Positions 48,668-58,426 are shown, counted from the first letter of the stretch. The stretch is 64,000 nucleotides of DNA from Desulforhabdus amnigena (GCF_027925305.1 NZ_BSDR01000001.1:585001-649000), one strand, 5' to 3'. Notes: generated by a model from the letters alone, not told the origin. A program made the numbers and translations.

Positions 48668-49207
48668 TCAAACCTCGGCAGTGAGAACAAAGAAATTGTA
48701 GTTGTCGTTGATCTCGTTTAACAGGTATTTCAGCTTTCTGGAAGATCTTCGTGCGATATCGATCAGGCCAACACCGGCCCCTGTGGCGTTTGGGGGGACT
48801 TCCCTTCGAATCTGTTCCCGGTAAAGTCTCTTCAGTCCATCCTTGTCGAGGGCATTGAGTCGTTCAATTTTTTCAACCAGTTCGGTTGCATCGTATTTTT
48901 TGATTATATTACCGGAGCTTATGGTGTATTTACCATTTTTCTTCGCGATTATTATAGTGGCGATATTGAATTCCTTGGGAGGAAATTGTTTTTTTGTGAG
49001 ATAATTTTTTACATTCTGCGTCAGCTCAATATAAACCGCGAAAACATCCATCATGGCATCTTTTTTAATTTCCTCATTTTCGAGGTGTCTCCGGATCGCA
49101 AGGCCGAGCTCTTCAATGATGCTGTGTAAAAATGGACCATTGAAACAGATCAAAATTCCCTTCTCAGTGAATTGGTTTTTCAGCCTCATCATCTCATGCA
49201 TCACCAT
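48668..49207 (-). CDS. siaB: SiaB-like protein kinase (DUF6272)
   Basis: 179 residues. The HATPase-like fold shows an N-box (FAVYIELTQNVKNYLTK) and a G-box (NATGAGVGLIDIARRS), as in SiaB of Pseudomonas, which phosphorylates SiaC. Start ATG at 49207 is supported by GGAGGAAAAACCA; it overlaps the end of siaA by 14 bases, which shows coupling. The whole N-box and G-box are kept, so kinase activity is likely. Confidence 0.88.
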   Translation of the reverse strand: MVMHEMMRLKNQFTEKGILICFNGPFLHSIIEELGLAIRRHLENEEIKKDAMMDVFAVYIELTQNVKNYLTKKQFPPKEFNIATIIIAKKNGKYTISSGNIIKKYDATELVEKIERLNALDKDGLKRLYREQIRREVPPNATGAGVGLIDIARRSSRKLKYLLNEINDNYNFFVLTAEV

Positions 49208-51203
49208 TGGTTTTTCCTCCAGTCATCATACTAAAACCCAGGAAAAGGATATCATCGCGCTGCGGAGCTCCTCCGCGATATTCGGCCAGTTCACGTCTGT
49301 ACATCTCTTCCTGTTGCTTCATCGGCAGGAAAGCGAAGGATTGGATCATTTCCATGAAACGCCCCCTTCCCATACTGAATCCCTTTGCGCCTCCGGCCTG
49401 ATCCAGGATGCCGTCGGTGGTGAGATAAAGTTGCGTGCCCTTTCTTACATTGAGTTCGTGGTTCGTATAGGAAAATTCCTCAGCTAAGGTTTTATAGCCG
49501 ATGCGCTTCCTGTCCCCCTTGATTTCTGAGACCCTGTTTCCGTCGAAATGATAGAGAGAGATGCCTGCACCTGCAAAAACAATCTTAGCTTCTTCCGGGA
49601 TGCAAAGACACAACCCGATGTCAAGACCTTTATCGATGAGAAGGTCCGAAGTGTCATGGTACAGGGTATTCCTGATGAGGTGGTTGAGTTCACCGAGGTT
49701 TCGAGCTGGGTCTTCCACGCAAACGGCATCCGGGATGTGATTGAGCAGGGCATTTACTGTCATGGTTATTAACGCGCCGGGCACTCCATGACCCGTACAG
49801 TCGATCACGGCGATCAGGAAACGCTCCCCGACCTCCCTGAAGTAGTAAAAATCGCCTCCCACGATATCGCGCGGCATGTAAAGAATGAAATATTCCTCAA
49901 GATATCGATCGAAGAGAGAAGTCCGGGGAAGTATGGACGATTGTATCAGCCTGGCATAATCGATACTGTCCATGATTTGCTTCTGGGCTTCTTGCAGCTT
50001 GTGGTAGGCATTGCTCAACTCCGTCGTTCTCTCCTGAATTTTGTTCTCAAGATTCCGAGTATAATCGAGAACGGTGGCGGTCATCGTATTGAAGGCTACG
50101 GTCAGTTGACCGATTTCATCATTGCGTGCAGCAGGAAGAGAAAAGTCGTATTCCCCTTGCGAGACCCGTCGTGAAGCATCTGTAAGGTTTGAGAGAGGCC
50201 TCAGTACGATTTTGTTCAGCATGGCGGTAACGATCAAGGGCATCAGGAAAAGAGACAGGAGGACTACGGCGATGATTGGCAGGAAATTTGTGATCTTCAG
50301 GATCTGGGATACATCCATCAAGACCACGTTATACCAACCGATTCCTTTCATATAAGTCACAGCTGCAAGATATCGCTTTCCCTCGAGGGTCATCGGAAAG
50401 GTCTCTACTTCTCGCTTTTCCAAGCTCAGATCTTCGATGGCTTGAGTGAGGCGGTCTTTGTCCTCCTGATTGCCCATAAGGCGATATACCATAAGCTTTT
50501 TTTCATCCTCCCACACGGTTGCGTTATGTTTGACGTATTCTCTGTTCGGATGGGCTTGAATGATGCCGGCCCTGTCCACTAATATTGCGGATATCCCTTT
50601 ATCCTTCGACAGGGTGATTTCATTAATGAAATCACTGATATCGATCCCGCTTCCGCTCACACCGATTTTGTAGCCGTTCTCATCCTTCAAAACGGCATTT
50701 ATCCATACTTTGGAGTCATTAATGATCGCATTGTAATCCACGTTCAGGATGAAGGTATCCACTTTCTGCAGAGCATCGAAAAACCATCTGTCTGCCGGCT
50801 TCTTTTCGCTAAGGAGGGTAATATCGACTTTTTGCGCTTTGGTGTCGTACACATAGTATCGTTTCGAATTCCTCACAGCGATGAAATAGCTTTTATCACG
50901 AAAAATGTTTCGATAGCTTTCCAATGCCTCGAAAGCGAGCTTTCGCAGGTTCTCATCTTCCTCGTCCCGGCACCAATCCTTCAGTATCCGGTCGTCAGCC
51001 ATTTTCAGGGCTAACGCCACTTCACGATCGATCACGGAGAGAATCTTGTTTTTTTCCAGCAGGGCGTGTTTTATGGCAAACTTCGTTCCCAAGTCCCTGA
51101 TAATTCTGTCGGTGCCCATGTAAAAGGCAATGAGAGTGAGGGAGCCAATGATCAAGAAGACCAGGCAGGTGATCAGAGTAAATTTGCTCTTGAGAGTCCT
51201 CAT
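49194..51203 (-). CDS. siaA: SiaA-like membrane PP2C-type phosphatase with Cache and HAMP domains
   Basis: 669 residues. An N-terminal span (FTLITCLVFLIIGSLTLIAF), a periplasmic dCache-like sensor (about 30-310), a second span (LPIIAVVLLSLFLMPLIVTA), HAMP (about 335-390), a coiled coil, and a SpoIIE/PP2C phosphatase (about 415-660) with YMPRDIVGGDFYYF, IDCTGHGVPGAL, LTTDGILDQAGG and QRDDILFLGF. All metal aspartates are kept. GAGGGACAACC precedes the ATG. In Pseudomonas SiaA dephosphorylates SiaC; here the signal sensed outside is unknown. First gene of the sia operon. Confidence 0.93.
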   Translation of the reverse strand: MRTLKSKFTLITCLVFLIIGSLTLIAFYMGTDRIIRDLGTKFAIKHALLEKNKILSVIDREVALALKMADDRILKDWCRDEEDENLRKLAFEALESYRNIFRDKSYFIAVRNSKRYYVYDTKAQKVDITLLSEKKPADRWFFDALQKVDTFILNVDYNAIINDSKVWINAVLKDENGYKIGVSGSGIDISDFINEITLSKDKGISAILVDRAGIIQAHPNREYVKHNATVWEDEKKLMVYRLMGNQEDKDRLTQAIEDLSLEKREVETFPMTLEGKRYLAAVTYMKGIGWYNVVLMDVSQILKITNFLPIIAVVLLSLFLMPLIVTAMLNKIVLRPLSNLTDASRRVSQGEYDFSLPAARNDEIGQLTVAFNTMTATVLDYTRNLENKIQERTTELSNAYHKLQEAQKQIMDSIDYARLIQSSILPRTSLFDRYLEEYFILYMPRDIVGGDFYYFREVGERFLIAVIDCTGHGVPGALITMTVNALLNHIPDAVCVEDPARNLGELNHLIRNTLYHDTSDLLIDKGLDIGLCLCIPEEAKIVFAGAGISLYHFDGNRVSEIKGDRKRIGYKTLAEEFSYTNHELNVRKGTQLYLTTDGILDQAGGAKGFSMGRGRFMEMIQSFAFLPMKQQEEMYRRELAEYRGGAPQRDDILFLGFSMMTGGKTNGDA

Positions 51204-51714
51204 GGTTGTCCCTCATCAAGCGTACTTGCTGCTGCAGTACGAACTGATAAGAATAAGTCATAGTCTCAATACCTTTAAAAAAAGCTTACTATATCATATA
51301 TACTAATAAATGATCCTTGAAAAAACTTCCTGAAAACGCTGGGCATGGGCATTACAAGAGGATTCATTCTTTTGGACTACAGAGACTACAGAGACACGGA
51401 GAACATAGAGATTTCATTTGGAGGTCTTTCTCTGTGCTCTCCGCGTTTCCGTGATTCATATGACAATGGGGCGATAAGAAGAGCCATCTAAAATATAGAA
51501 CGAGAACGGGTGTGGGACATTGTGATTGGTTGATTTTTCCGGTTTGGAAAGTTATATTGTCAAAACATGCTTGGTTTTGAATGAAGCGAACATTGTTGAA
51601 CATCATCAGGTGGATCCATTCGGTTTTTTGTCTGTTTTGCAAATAAATACGATGGATTGAGTTGGTATCTGCTCAAAGTCGGTTTTTACCCCTCTTTTTA
51701 AAAGGAGCAAGAAA
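51204..51714. other. Intergenic region with promoter-like AT block and CGGAGAC hairpin
   Basis: 511 bases between the leftward siaA gene and a rightward rubredoxin-like gene. 51265-51330 is AT-rich and probably holds the sia promoter (several TATA-like boxes, none clear). The CGGAGAC hairpin lies at 51376-51462. No gene was recognised. Confidence 0.5.
51376..51462. repeat. CGGAGAC-family hairpin repeat, copy 1
   Basis: GACTACAGAGACACGGAGAA..ATTTCATTTG..TCTCTGTGCTCTCCGCGTTTCC. The right half is similar to 53329-53401, where the same ATTTCATTTG middle and CTCTGTGTCTCCGTGGTTCA end are seen. The halves can pair into a long, imperfect stem. Confidence 0.6.
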
Positions 51715-51906
51715 ATGACCATTTTTAAATGCAACAATTGCGGAAACACCATTGAAGTTGAAGTTCCTCCCGACGTTTGTCCTTCCTGCAAGGAAAAGTG
51801 TGAATTTGTCGATGTGACCTGTTACATTCCCGAATGCGGTGGTCCGGAATCTCACAATATCAATCCGCAGGTATTCCAGGAAAGCTACAAATCCGGCGAG
51901 AAATAG
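51715..51906 (+). CDS. Rubredoxin-like small iron/zinc protein
   Basis: 63 residues. The N-terminal half is a rubredoxin-type knuckle pair, FKCNNCGNTIEVEVPPDVCP with CPSCKEKCEFVDV. Further cysteines follow in TCYIPECGGPES, as in small Fe(Cys)4 proteins of sulfate reducers. It is probably an electron carrier or zinc protein with a role in redox defence, which is inference. AAAAGGAGCAAGAAA precedes the ATG. It stands alone on its strand. Confidence 0.85.
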   Translation: MTIFKCNNCGNTIEVEVPPDVCPSCKEKCEFVDVTCYIPECGGPESHNINPQVFQESYKSGEK

Positions 51907-52205
51907 TCGCTCTCCGAGTTGTCCGCTCCTTTTGAACAGTTGATCTCAGCGGATTCCCTTTGATTCTCTCTGTTTGGTCTTGTGCACTTCCCTGCAGAAA
52001 TTGAGTTCGAGCGTTCAGTCACCTATCTTGCACCGTTTATATTATACCTCAGCTTCCTTTGAATCGGAAATCCTTGATTTTTAAGGGCATTATTTTGCCT
52101 CTTCCGCTTGACTTGAATGATGCCGTGGCTAATTTTTACTACAACGATGATATTTCAAGTTAAGTCCATGTAGTGAAAACCTCATTCGAAAGGAGGGGTA
52201 CATTC
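51907..52205. other. Intergenic region upstream of the orphan protein
   Basis: 299 bases without a gene. A TTGACT -35 candidate at 52108-52113 precedes AT-rich sequence 90 bases before the start codon; the -10 box is poor. No tRNA or repeat was seen. Confidence 0.45.
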
Positions 52206-52628
52206 ATGAGAGACAAAGGTGGTTTGCATCTAAAAGTCCAGGAATTTTGTGATTGCTATGCAACGACGGATCCACTGAGAGAGATGTCGGTGGTGAAATC
52301 GGAACCCGATAAGGAGGAAGGAGCCTTCAAGTGGCTGGCTCTGGCCGCTTTGCATGGGATCAACAACAATGCCAAAAAAATATCTATCACCAAGACCCCG
52401 TCTGGCGAGGTAAAGGTGATAGCCAAGTATCGTAAGTCCGAACTCCCCTCACCGGGCGCCGAAGTGGGGGAAAAGATCTTTGAAACCGTGAAAGGGATCA
52501 CTCACATCGAGGGTGGGGAGGGAAGCCTCCCGCTGGCCTTGGGGATTCGGGACAGTAGCATTGAACTCGTTGTGAGTATGGAGCAGGATGAAGAAGGAGA
52601 ATCGGTTACTATAGAATTTCCCAAATAG
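52206..52628 (+). CDS. Hypothetical protein, 140 residues
   Basis: Not recognised. ATG at 52206 has AAAGGAGGGGTACATTC before it. The protein begins MRDKGGLHLKVQEFCDCYAT, has a central FKWLALAALHGINNNAKKIS segment, and ends in VSMEQDEEGESVTIEFPK. It looks soluble and of alpha/beta type, with no membrane segment or signal. The isolated gene with a good ribosome site is likely real. It converges with nusB. Confidence 0.72.
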   Translation: MRDKGGLHLKVQEFCDCYATTDPLREMSVVKSEPDKEEGAFKWLALAALHGINNNAKKISITKTPSGEVKVIAKYRKSELPSPGAEVGEKIFETVKGITHIEGGEGSLPLALGIRDSSIELVVSMEQDEEGESVTIEFPK

Positions 52629-52713
52629 TGGCTTTCCTTCATGGATGCTTCAGATGTGCTTGTGTAATACGGAGTTTGGTGTGTGGACTCTCGTATGACG
52701 GGTGTGAGTAATA

Positions 52714-53196
52714 TCAAGAACTTTCTTGTTCCTTGGGAGCAGGGTTCCGGTTTTTTTCCTGCAATATCGGCAGAAGGTGGTCCAATATGCCGTTGATGAA
52801 GGCACCGGAGTCCTGGCTCCCAAATGTTTTTCCCAGTTCTACCGCTTCGTTTATGGAAACCTTGAGCGGGATATCCGGGCGATAAAGCATTTCGTAGAGT
52901 GCGATGCGCAGGATGTTCCGGTCGACGACGGGCATTCTATACAAGCGCCAGTGCTGGGAGGATGAGGTGATCAGTTCATCGATTTCAGCTTGGTGCAATT
53001 CGACCCCCTGGACCAAATCTTCCGCAAAAGGCCTTACGTCCATCGGAATATCAAAGTCCATATCCTCTTCATCATCGAAAAGCTTGTAATAAAGCTCAAT
53101 GGCATCTTCGGGAGGCGTCTCGCTCAGTTCCATGGCATAAAGGATTTGGAGCGCGATTTCTCTCGATCGCCTTCTTCGACTCAATTTCAATTTCAC
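52714..53196 (-). CDS. nusB: Transcription antitermination factor NusB
   Basis: Binds boxA RNA with NusE for rRNA antitermination; 160 residues. Seen: [20 protein letters not shown] at the start, and the C-terminal [20 protein letters not shown] with [19 protein letters not shown], all typical of NusB. It ends the fab/rib gene order and is separated from ribH by a 304-base gap that holds a repeat. Confidence 0.95.
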   Translation of the reverse strand: MKLKLSRRRRSREIALQILYAMELSETPPEDAIELYYKLFDDEEDMDFDIPMDVRPFAEDLVQGVELHQAEIDELITSSSQHWRLYRMPVVDRNILRIALYEMLYRPDIPLKVSINEAVELGKTFGSQDSGAFINGILDHLLPILQEKNRNPAPKEQESS

Positions 53197-53500
53197 TTTT
53201 TGTATCTCCGGAGAAGCGCAAGGGGCGGTTGAAAAACCCCACCCCTTTTTCAGGCTTCACTCATATTTATCAAAATCTATCTTACAGAAAATTCGCTTTC
53301 CGCTGTATCCCGGCAAATCACATTGATTAACGGAGACGCAGAGGGCATAAGGATTTCATTTGAAAGTCCTTTCTGTGCCCTCTGTGTCTCCGTGGTTCAG
53401 ATGAAATCCGACAATGTCACTTTAAATCGTTCAGTGGTCAGTGGAGTGAGAACTTCTCGCCACTTGCTTCGACGAACCACGGAGTCCCGTGGAGATATAT
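53197..53500. other. ribH-nusB intergenic region with CGGAGAC repeat
   Basis: 304 bases within an otherwise tight gene row. It holds the repeat at 53329-53401 and, in 53440-53490, a partial second hairpin (CCACGGAGTCCCGTGG). No gene was recognised, so the repeat may have been inserted between ribH and nusB. Confidence 0.6.
53329..53401. repeat. CGGAGAC-family hairpin repeat, copy 2
   Basis: AACGGAGACGCAGAGGGCAT pairs with GTGCCCTCTGTGTCTCCGTGG to form a near-perfect stem around ATTTCATTTG. It shares its middle and right end with 51376-51462, and lies between ribH and nusB. Confidence 0.75.
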
Positions 53501-53968
53501 TCAAGGGTTGAGCGTCTTGATCAAGTTGGCCATCTCTATGGCTGCCATGGCGGCATCCCAGCCCTTATTGCCCGCTTTGGAACCTGCACGTTCGATGGCC
53601 TGTTCCAGGGTGTCTGTGGTGAGAACTCCGAATACAACGGGGATATCCGTTTCCAGGCTGACATGAGCGATGCCCTTGGATACTTCATTGGCCACGTAGT
53701 CGAAATGAGGCGTAGAGCCGCGAATAACCGCTCCAAGGCAAATGACGGCGTCATACCGACCCGTTTTGGCGACCTTTTTGGCCAGGAGTGGAATTTCAAA
53801 GGCACCGGGAACCTTGAACAGGTCAATGTCTTTCTCATCGGCACCGCTCCGCTTGAGAGCATCGATGGCTCCCCCCACGAGTCGCTCTCCAATGAAATCG
53901 TTGAAGCGACTTACAATGATCCCAAAACGGAGATCCTGAGCGAGAAGTTTCCCTTCATAGATTTTCAT
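53501..53968 (-). CDS. ribH: 6,7-dimethyl-8-ribityllumazine synthase
   Basis: Penultimate step of riboflavin synthesis; 155 residues, normal length. Seen: [20 protein letters not shown] at the start, [20 protein letters not shown], and the C-terminal GTVFG-like [20 protein letters not shown] with [14 protein letters not shown]. The start ATG overlaps the ribBA stop by four bases, so they are coupled. Confidence 0.96.
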   Translation of the reverse strand: MKIYEGKLLAQDLRFGIIVSRFNDFIGERLVGGAIDALKRSGADEKDIDLFKVPGAFEIPLLAKKVAKTGRYDAVICLGAVIRGSTPHFDYVANEVSKGIAHVSLETDIPVVFGVLTTDTLEQAIERAGSKAGNKGWDAAMAAIEMANLIKTLNP

Positions 53969-55194
53969 TTCTGCGCTTCCTTTTCTTCAATGCAGCTCAG
54001 CAGATGACCCATTTTCGTACACTTCGTACTCAAGTATCGAATGTTGCATTCGTTGGGGGGGATTTCAAGGGGAACCCTCTCCGTAACGGTGATCCCATAC
54101 CCCTGGAGGCCGACAATCTTTTTGGGGTTGTTCGTCATGAGCCGCATTTTCCTGACGCCCAAATCCACCAGTATTTGGGCTCCAATGCCGTAATCCCGCA
54201 GATCGTCCTTGAACCCGAGCACCCTGTTTGCTTCCACCGTGTCGTAACCTTGCTCCTGAAGAGCGTAGGCCTTGATTTTATTGACAATACCAATCCCTCT
54301 TCCCTCATGATTCCTCATATAGAGTACAATGCCCTGTCCAGCTTTTTCGATTTGCAGCATTGCCGCACGGAGTTGGGACCCGCAGTCGCATCTCAGGGAG
54401 CCGAAAACGTCTCCCGTGAGACATTCCGAGTGGACTCTTACGAGGACTTCATCTTCGGGGTGAATCTCTCCCTTGACGAGGGCGATGTGGCTGTATTCGT
54501 CAATGTCGTTGCTATATACGATGCATTTGAATTCGCCGCCGAATGCCGAAGGAAGGTTGGCCGTGGCCGCACGGTGAACGAACATTTCATGCTGCATGCG
54601 GTAGTTGATGACATCCGCTACGGTGACGATTTTGAGATCGTGTTCCTTTGCAAATTCCTCGAGGTCCGGCATTCTGGCCATCGTTCCGTCATCCTTCATG
54701 ATTTCACAGATGACTCCCGCCGGTTTCAATCCCGCGAGCCTGGCGAGGTCCACGGACCCTTCCGTCTGGCCCGTTCTGAAAAGAACCCCGCCCTTCCTGG
54801 CGCGGAGTGGGAATATGTGGCCGGGACTGACGAGATCTTCCGGCCGAGCATTGTCTGCAATGGCCGTCAGGATGGTGTGGGATCTATCTGCAGCGCTGAT
54901 TCCCGTCGATACTCCGTGGCGGGCTTCGATGGAAACCGTGAAGGCGGTCTGAAATGGAGAGCGGTTGTCGGAGACCATCATGGGAATTTTCAGGCGTTCA
55001 ACGTATTCGGGGGTCAGGGAGAGACAGATCAGACCTCGGCCATATTTGGCCATAAAATTGATGGCCTCGGGGGTCACCTTTTCTGCGGCCATGCACAGGT
55101 CACCTTCGTTTTCCCGGTCTTCGTCGTCCACCAAAATGACGATCTTGCCCTGGCGAATGTCTTCCAAAGCCTCAGGGATGGTTGCCACAGGCAT
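53965..55194 (-). CDS. ribBA: Bifunctional DHBP synthase / GTP cyclohydrolase II
   Basis: Makes both precursors of riboflavin (3,4-dihydroxybutanone phosphate, and the pyrimidine from GTP); 409 residues. The RibB part (1-205) has [20 protein letters not shown] with the metal site, and the RibA part (about 206-409) has [20 protein letters not shown] with the three zinc cysteines and the GTP-site RNHEGRGIG. Both active sites are intact. It lies 130 bases downstream of ribE. A hairpin in that gap could be an attenuator. Confidence 0.97.
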   Translation of the reverse strand: MPVATIPEALEDIRQGKIVILVDDEDRENEGDLCMAAEKVTPEAINFMAKYGRGLICLSLTPEYVERLKIPMMVSDNRSPFQTAFTVSIEARHGVSTGISAADRSHTILTAIADNARPEDLVSPGHIFPLRARKGGVLFRTGQTEGSVDLARLAGLKPAGVICEIMKDDGTMARMPDLEEFAKEHDLKIVTVADVINYRMQHEMFVHRAATANLPSAFGGEFKCIVYSNDIDEYSHIALVKGEIHPEDEVLVRVHSECLTGDVFGSLRCDCGSQLRAAMLQIEKAGQGIVLYMRNHEGRGIGIVNKIKAYALQEQGYDTVEANRVLGFKDDLRDYGIGAQILVDLGVRKMRLMTNNPKKIVGLQGYGITVTERVPLEIPPNECNIRYLSTKCTKMGHLLSCIEEKEAQK

Positions 55195-55212
55195 TTTGTA
55201 AAACTCCTTTTA

Positions 55213-55245
55213 TGAAAAAAATGATAAGGGCCCCTATAAGGCCCT
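55213..55245 (-). terminator. Hairpin with T run between ribE and ribBA (possible attenuator)
   Basis: On the minus strand AGGGCC (55245-55240) and GGCCCT (55232-55227) pair, followed after five bases by TTTTTTT (55221-55215). It lies between the ribE stop and the ribBA start. A weak terminator or attenuator is possible; no FMN riboswitch motif was seen. Confidence 0.35.
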
Positions 55246-55324
55246 GCGCGAATGTATCAAAACCTACTTTCTATAGCATGAACACCGGCCTTTAACAAGC
55301 AGGCGGGGCCAAAGAAATGGGGGT

Positions 55325-55987
55325 TCAGAGGAAGCCGTGCCGTTGGAGAAACGCGGCATCGATACGGCTGGATTTTGTGGACTTCTCTTCCGCCGGCGTC
55401 CAGCTACGGAGCATCTTTTCAACGTATTTCCCGATGATATCGGTTTCGATATTCACTTCATCGCCGATCTGAAATTCGCTGATGGTGGTTTCTTTCGCCG
55501 TGTGGGGGACGATATTGACATCGAAACTCCCCTCGGAACAGCCGTTTACGGTGAGGCTGATGCCGTTGACGGCAACGGAACCCTTTTCGATGATATAGCG
55601 CGACAGCTCGCGGGGTACTTCGAAAAAGAGCCTCCAGGAGCGCCCTTCCTTCTTGCGCTCTTTCAAAACGCCTATCCCGTCCACGTGGCCGCTCACCAGG
55701 TGCCCTCCCAGGCGATCCCCCATGCGCAAAGCCCGTTCCAGGTTCAAATGTTGCCCGGCCATTTTTCGCCCGAGGGTCGTTCGGTTGAGAGTTTCCGCCG
55801 AAACATCGGCAGTGAATACCGTTCCCTGGAATGAAACCACTGTGAGGCACGCGCCGTCAACTGCGATACTTTCGCCCAGAGTCAATCCTTCCATGGCATA
55901 ATTTGCCTGGATCACCATTTTAGCATCGGGGCCTTGATGGTCGATGCGCAATAAGGTGCCCGTGCCCTCGATGAGTCCTGTAAACAT
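55325..55987 (-). CDS. ribE: Riboflavin synthase alpha chain
   Basis: Final riboflavin step, dismutation of lumazine; 220 residues. The repeat structure is present: MFTGLIEGTGTLLRID starts the first barrel, and SGHVDGIGVLKERKKEGRSW the second, with EGLTLGESIAVDGACLTV and EKGSVAVNGISLTVNG as matching inner motifs. It lies 12 bases after ribD. Confidence 0.96.
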   Translation of the reverse strand: MFTGLIEGTGTLLRIDHQGPDAKMVIQANYAMEGLTLGESIAVDGACLTVVSFQGTVFTADVSAETLNRTTLGRKMAGQHLNLERALRMGDRLGGHLVSGHVDGIGVLKERKKEGRSWRLFFEVPRELSRYIIEKGSVAVNGISLTVNGCSEGSFDVNIVPHTAKETTISEFQIGDEVNIETDIIGKYVEKMLRSWTPAEEKSTKSSRIDAAFLQRHGFL

Positions 55988-55999
55988 GCAATCCCCGCT

Positions 56000-57124
56000 C
56001 TAATAAAGGTGTTCGTGGAATCTACCCGAAAGCATCACATCTTCACCGAAGCGCCTGGTCCGGATATCGTATGCCGGCAGTGCTTCGGACATCTTGTCCC
56101 TGCCCCGGCCCAAAATCATGGGCACTCCTTCCGGATCTCCCAAAATTTTCGGCGCATAAAAAAAGTGAAAATTGTCAGCCAGACCTGCCTCCAGAAAAGC
56201 TCCCAGGACCCTCGCTCCCCCCTCTACCAGGAGGCTGGATACCTGCCGTTTTCCAATCATCTCGGTCATGGCTGCGAGATCGATGTGTTCTTCCTTCACG
56301 GGAAGACGGAGCACTTCTACGCCCGCAGCCAGCAGGAGGGCTTCCTTTTCCCGGGAGGCCTTTTCCCCGCAAAACACCCAGACGGGTACCTCACAAGCTG
56401 TTTGCACCAGTTTGCTTTCCAGGGGAATTCGCAGATGGGTGTCGAGGATCATGCGGATAGGTTGTCGGCATGGAGGTCTTCCGGACAGGCGCGCGGTCAG
56501 CTGAGGGTCATCTTTCAGAGTGGTTTCAATGCCCACGAGAATCCCATCCAAAACACATCGCAGATGGTGCACAAAACGCCTGGACCGTTCGTTACTGATC
56601 CATCTGGAGTCTCCGGAATGCGTCGCAATGCGTCCGTCCAAAGTGGCGGCGGCTTTCAGAGTAATGTAAGGCATTCCGGTCGTTGCATGTTTGATGAACG
56701 CCTGATTCAGAGCCCGGCATTCCTTTTCGAGGACGTGCGAAACAACTTCCAGGCCCTGGGATCTGAGACGCCCGGTACCACCTCCGGCAACTCGAGGATT
56801 GGGGTCGTCCATTCCCACGACCACACGCGAAATTCCGGCATTGAGGACGGCCTCGGTGCACGGAGGCGTCCGTCCATGGTGGTTGCAGGGTTCGAGAGTC
56901 ACATAGAGCGTTGCTCCCCGTGCATCACTGCCCGCCTCACGCAGGGCATTCACTTCTGCGTGGGGGCCGCCCACTTTTTCATGGTAGCCCTTTCCTATAA
57001 TGGAGCCGTCGCGAACCACAACGGCGCCCACCATGGGATTAGGACTGGTCCATCCGCTTCCCTTGGCGGCCAGGCGCAAGGCCTCCCGCATGAAGACCCG
57101 GTCTTGATCAGAATGTCGAATCAT
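56000..57124 (-). CDS. ribD: Bifunctional riboflavin deaminase/reductase RibD
   Basis: 374 residues. The N-terminal deaminase domain has GGPHAEVNALREAG and the zinc motif TLEPCNHHGRTPPCTEAVLN (about 50-90). The C-terminal reductase domain has LDGRIATHSGDSRWISNERS and SSLLVEGGARVLGAFLEAGL. Both activities should be functional. ATG at 57124, 66 bases after the glyA stop. nrdR, which often sits between glyA and ribD, is not present. Confidence 0.97.
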   Translation of the reverse strand: MIRHSDQDRVFMREALRLAAKGSGWTSPNPMVGAVVVRDGSIIGKGYHEKVGGPHAEVNALREAGSDARGATLYVTLEPCNHHGRTPPCTEAVLNAGISRVVVGMDDPNPRVAGGGTGRLRSQGLEVVSHVLEKECRALNQAFIKHATTGMPYITLKAAATLDGRIATHSGDSRWISNERSRRFVHHLRCVLDGILVGIETTLKDDPQLTARLSGRPPCRQPIRMILDTHLRIPLESKLVQTACEVPVWVFCGEKASREKEALLLAAGVEVLRLPVKEEHIDLAAMTEMIGKRQVSSLLVEGGARVLGAFLEAGLADNFHFFYAPKILGDPEGVPMILGRGRDKMSEALPAYDIRTRRFGEDVMLSGRFHEHLY

Positions 57125-57190
57125 AGATTCACACTTTTTCCATCGCGGCCCAGCTGGAAATTTCAGAAGCAGAAAGATCTGAGGGGCTGA

Positions 57191-58426
57191 TTACTTGAAC
57201 ATGGGGAACGAAGAACAGAATTCCGCCACCTCAGCTTTAAGCGATTTCAATTGAGCTTCGTTTCCTACCGACTGGAGCGCCCGATGAATAAAGGATGCAA
57301 CCTCATCCATATCCGACACATCCATGCCGCGCGTGGTTGCAGCCGGAGTGCCGATTCTGATGCCGCTGGTGACTTGAGGCTTCTGGGTATCGAAAGGAAT
57401 GGCGTTCTTGTTGACGGTGATTCCCGCGAGATCCAGAGTTTCCTCTGCGATTTTGCCCGTGAGCGAGGTCGCAGAAAGATCTACCAGCATGAGATGATTG
57501 TCCGTACCGCCGGAAACGAGCCTGTAACCGTAGCCTGCAAGTTTTTCAGCCAGCCGCCTGGCGTTGGCTACCACCCGCTTTTGATACTCGATGAACTGAG
57601 GCTGCAAAGCTTCGTTGAATGCCACCGCCTTGGCTGCGATGACGTGCATGAGAGGCCCACCCTGAATGCCGGGGAAAATCTGGCTGTTCAGTTTTTTGGC
57701 AAACTCCGGTTGAGACAAAATCATACCGCCTCGAGGTCCCCGCAAGGTTTTATGCGTTGTGGTGGTGACAAAATCGGCATGGGGAACGGGATTCGGGTGC
57801 TGGCCCGCAGCCACCAGTCCCGCGATATGCGCCATGTCTACCATGAGATAGGCCTCGACACTTTTGGCAATCGCGTGAAAGCGTTCAAAGTCGAGCGTGC
57901 GGGGATAAGCGCTCGCGCCAGCGATGATGAGCTTGGGACGGTGCCTTGCAGCCAGTTGTGCTACCTGGTCGAAGTCGATTTGCTCCGTATCCTTGCGGAC
58001 GCCGTAGGAAACTACGTTGAACAGCTTACCTGAAAAGCTTACGGGACTCCCGTGAGTCAAATGCCCCCCCTGGCTGAGATCCATGCCAAGAATGGTGTCG
58101 CCGGGCTTGAGGACCGAGAAATAGACCGCCATGTTGGCCTGAGAGCCGGAATGAGGCTGTACGTTGACGTATTCGGCATTGAAAAGCTTCCGAGCCCGAT
58201 CCTGTGCCAGAGTCTCGATGAGATCGACGAATTCGCAGCCGCCGTAGTATCTCTTTCCGGGATAACCTTCTGCGTATTTGTTTGTTAAGACAGAGCCTTG
58301 AGCTTCTCTAACGGCATCGCTCACAAAGTTTTCCGAAGCGATGAGTTCCAGTTTGTTTTTCTGACGACTTTCCTCTTTGAAAATCAGTTGAGCAATTTCA
58401 GGGTCTACAACCATGAGCTGCGACAT
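57191..58426 (-). CDS. glyA: Serine hydroxymethyltransferase
   Basis: Converts serine plus tetrahydrofolate to glycine plus methylene-THF; 411 residues. The PLP lysine is in [18 protein letters not shown] near residue 226. The N-terminal [20 protein letters not shown] and the [20 protein letters not shown] motif are diagnostic. GGGAAAGGGG stands just before the ATG. It follows rpiB by 133 bases on the same strand. Confidence 0.98.
   Translation of the reverse strand: MSQLMVVDPEIAQLIFKEESRQKNKLELIASENFVSDAVREAQGSVLTNKYAEGYPGKRYYGGCEFVDLIETLAQDRARKLFNAEYVNVQPHSGSQANMAVYFSVLKPGDTILGMDLSQGGHLTHGSPVSFSGKLFNVVSYGVRKDTEQIDFDQVAQLAARHRPKLIIAGASAYPRTLDFERFHAIAKSVEAYLMVDMAHIAGLVAAGQHPNPVPHADFVTTTTHKTLRGPRGGMILSQPEFAKKLNSQIFPGIQGGPLMHVIAAKAVAFNEALQPQFIEYQKRVVANARRLAEKLAGYGYRLVSGGTDNHLMLVDLSATSLTGKIAEETLDLAGITVNKNAIPFDTQKPQVTSGIRIGTPAATTRGMDVSDMDEVASFIHRALQSVGNEAQLKSLKAEVAEFCSSFPMFK

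Noticed and set aside
51907-52205. tRNA gene suggested by GTTCGAGC-like sequence near 51998
   Set aside because: No acceptor stem or anticodon arm can be built around it.
54004-55215. Open frame of 403 codons on the plus strand
   Set aside because: Antisense to ribBA; no recognisable domain.
56009-57190. Open frame of 393 codons on the plus strand
   Set aside because: Antisense to ribD; no recognisable domain.
55195-57190. FMN riboswitch for the rib genes
   Set aside because: The gaps before ribD, ribE and ribBA lack the conserved RFN sequences; only a small hairpin is present.
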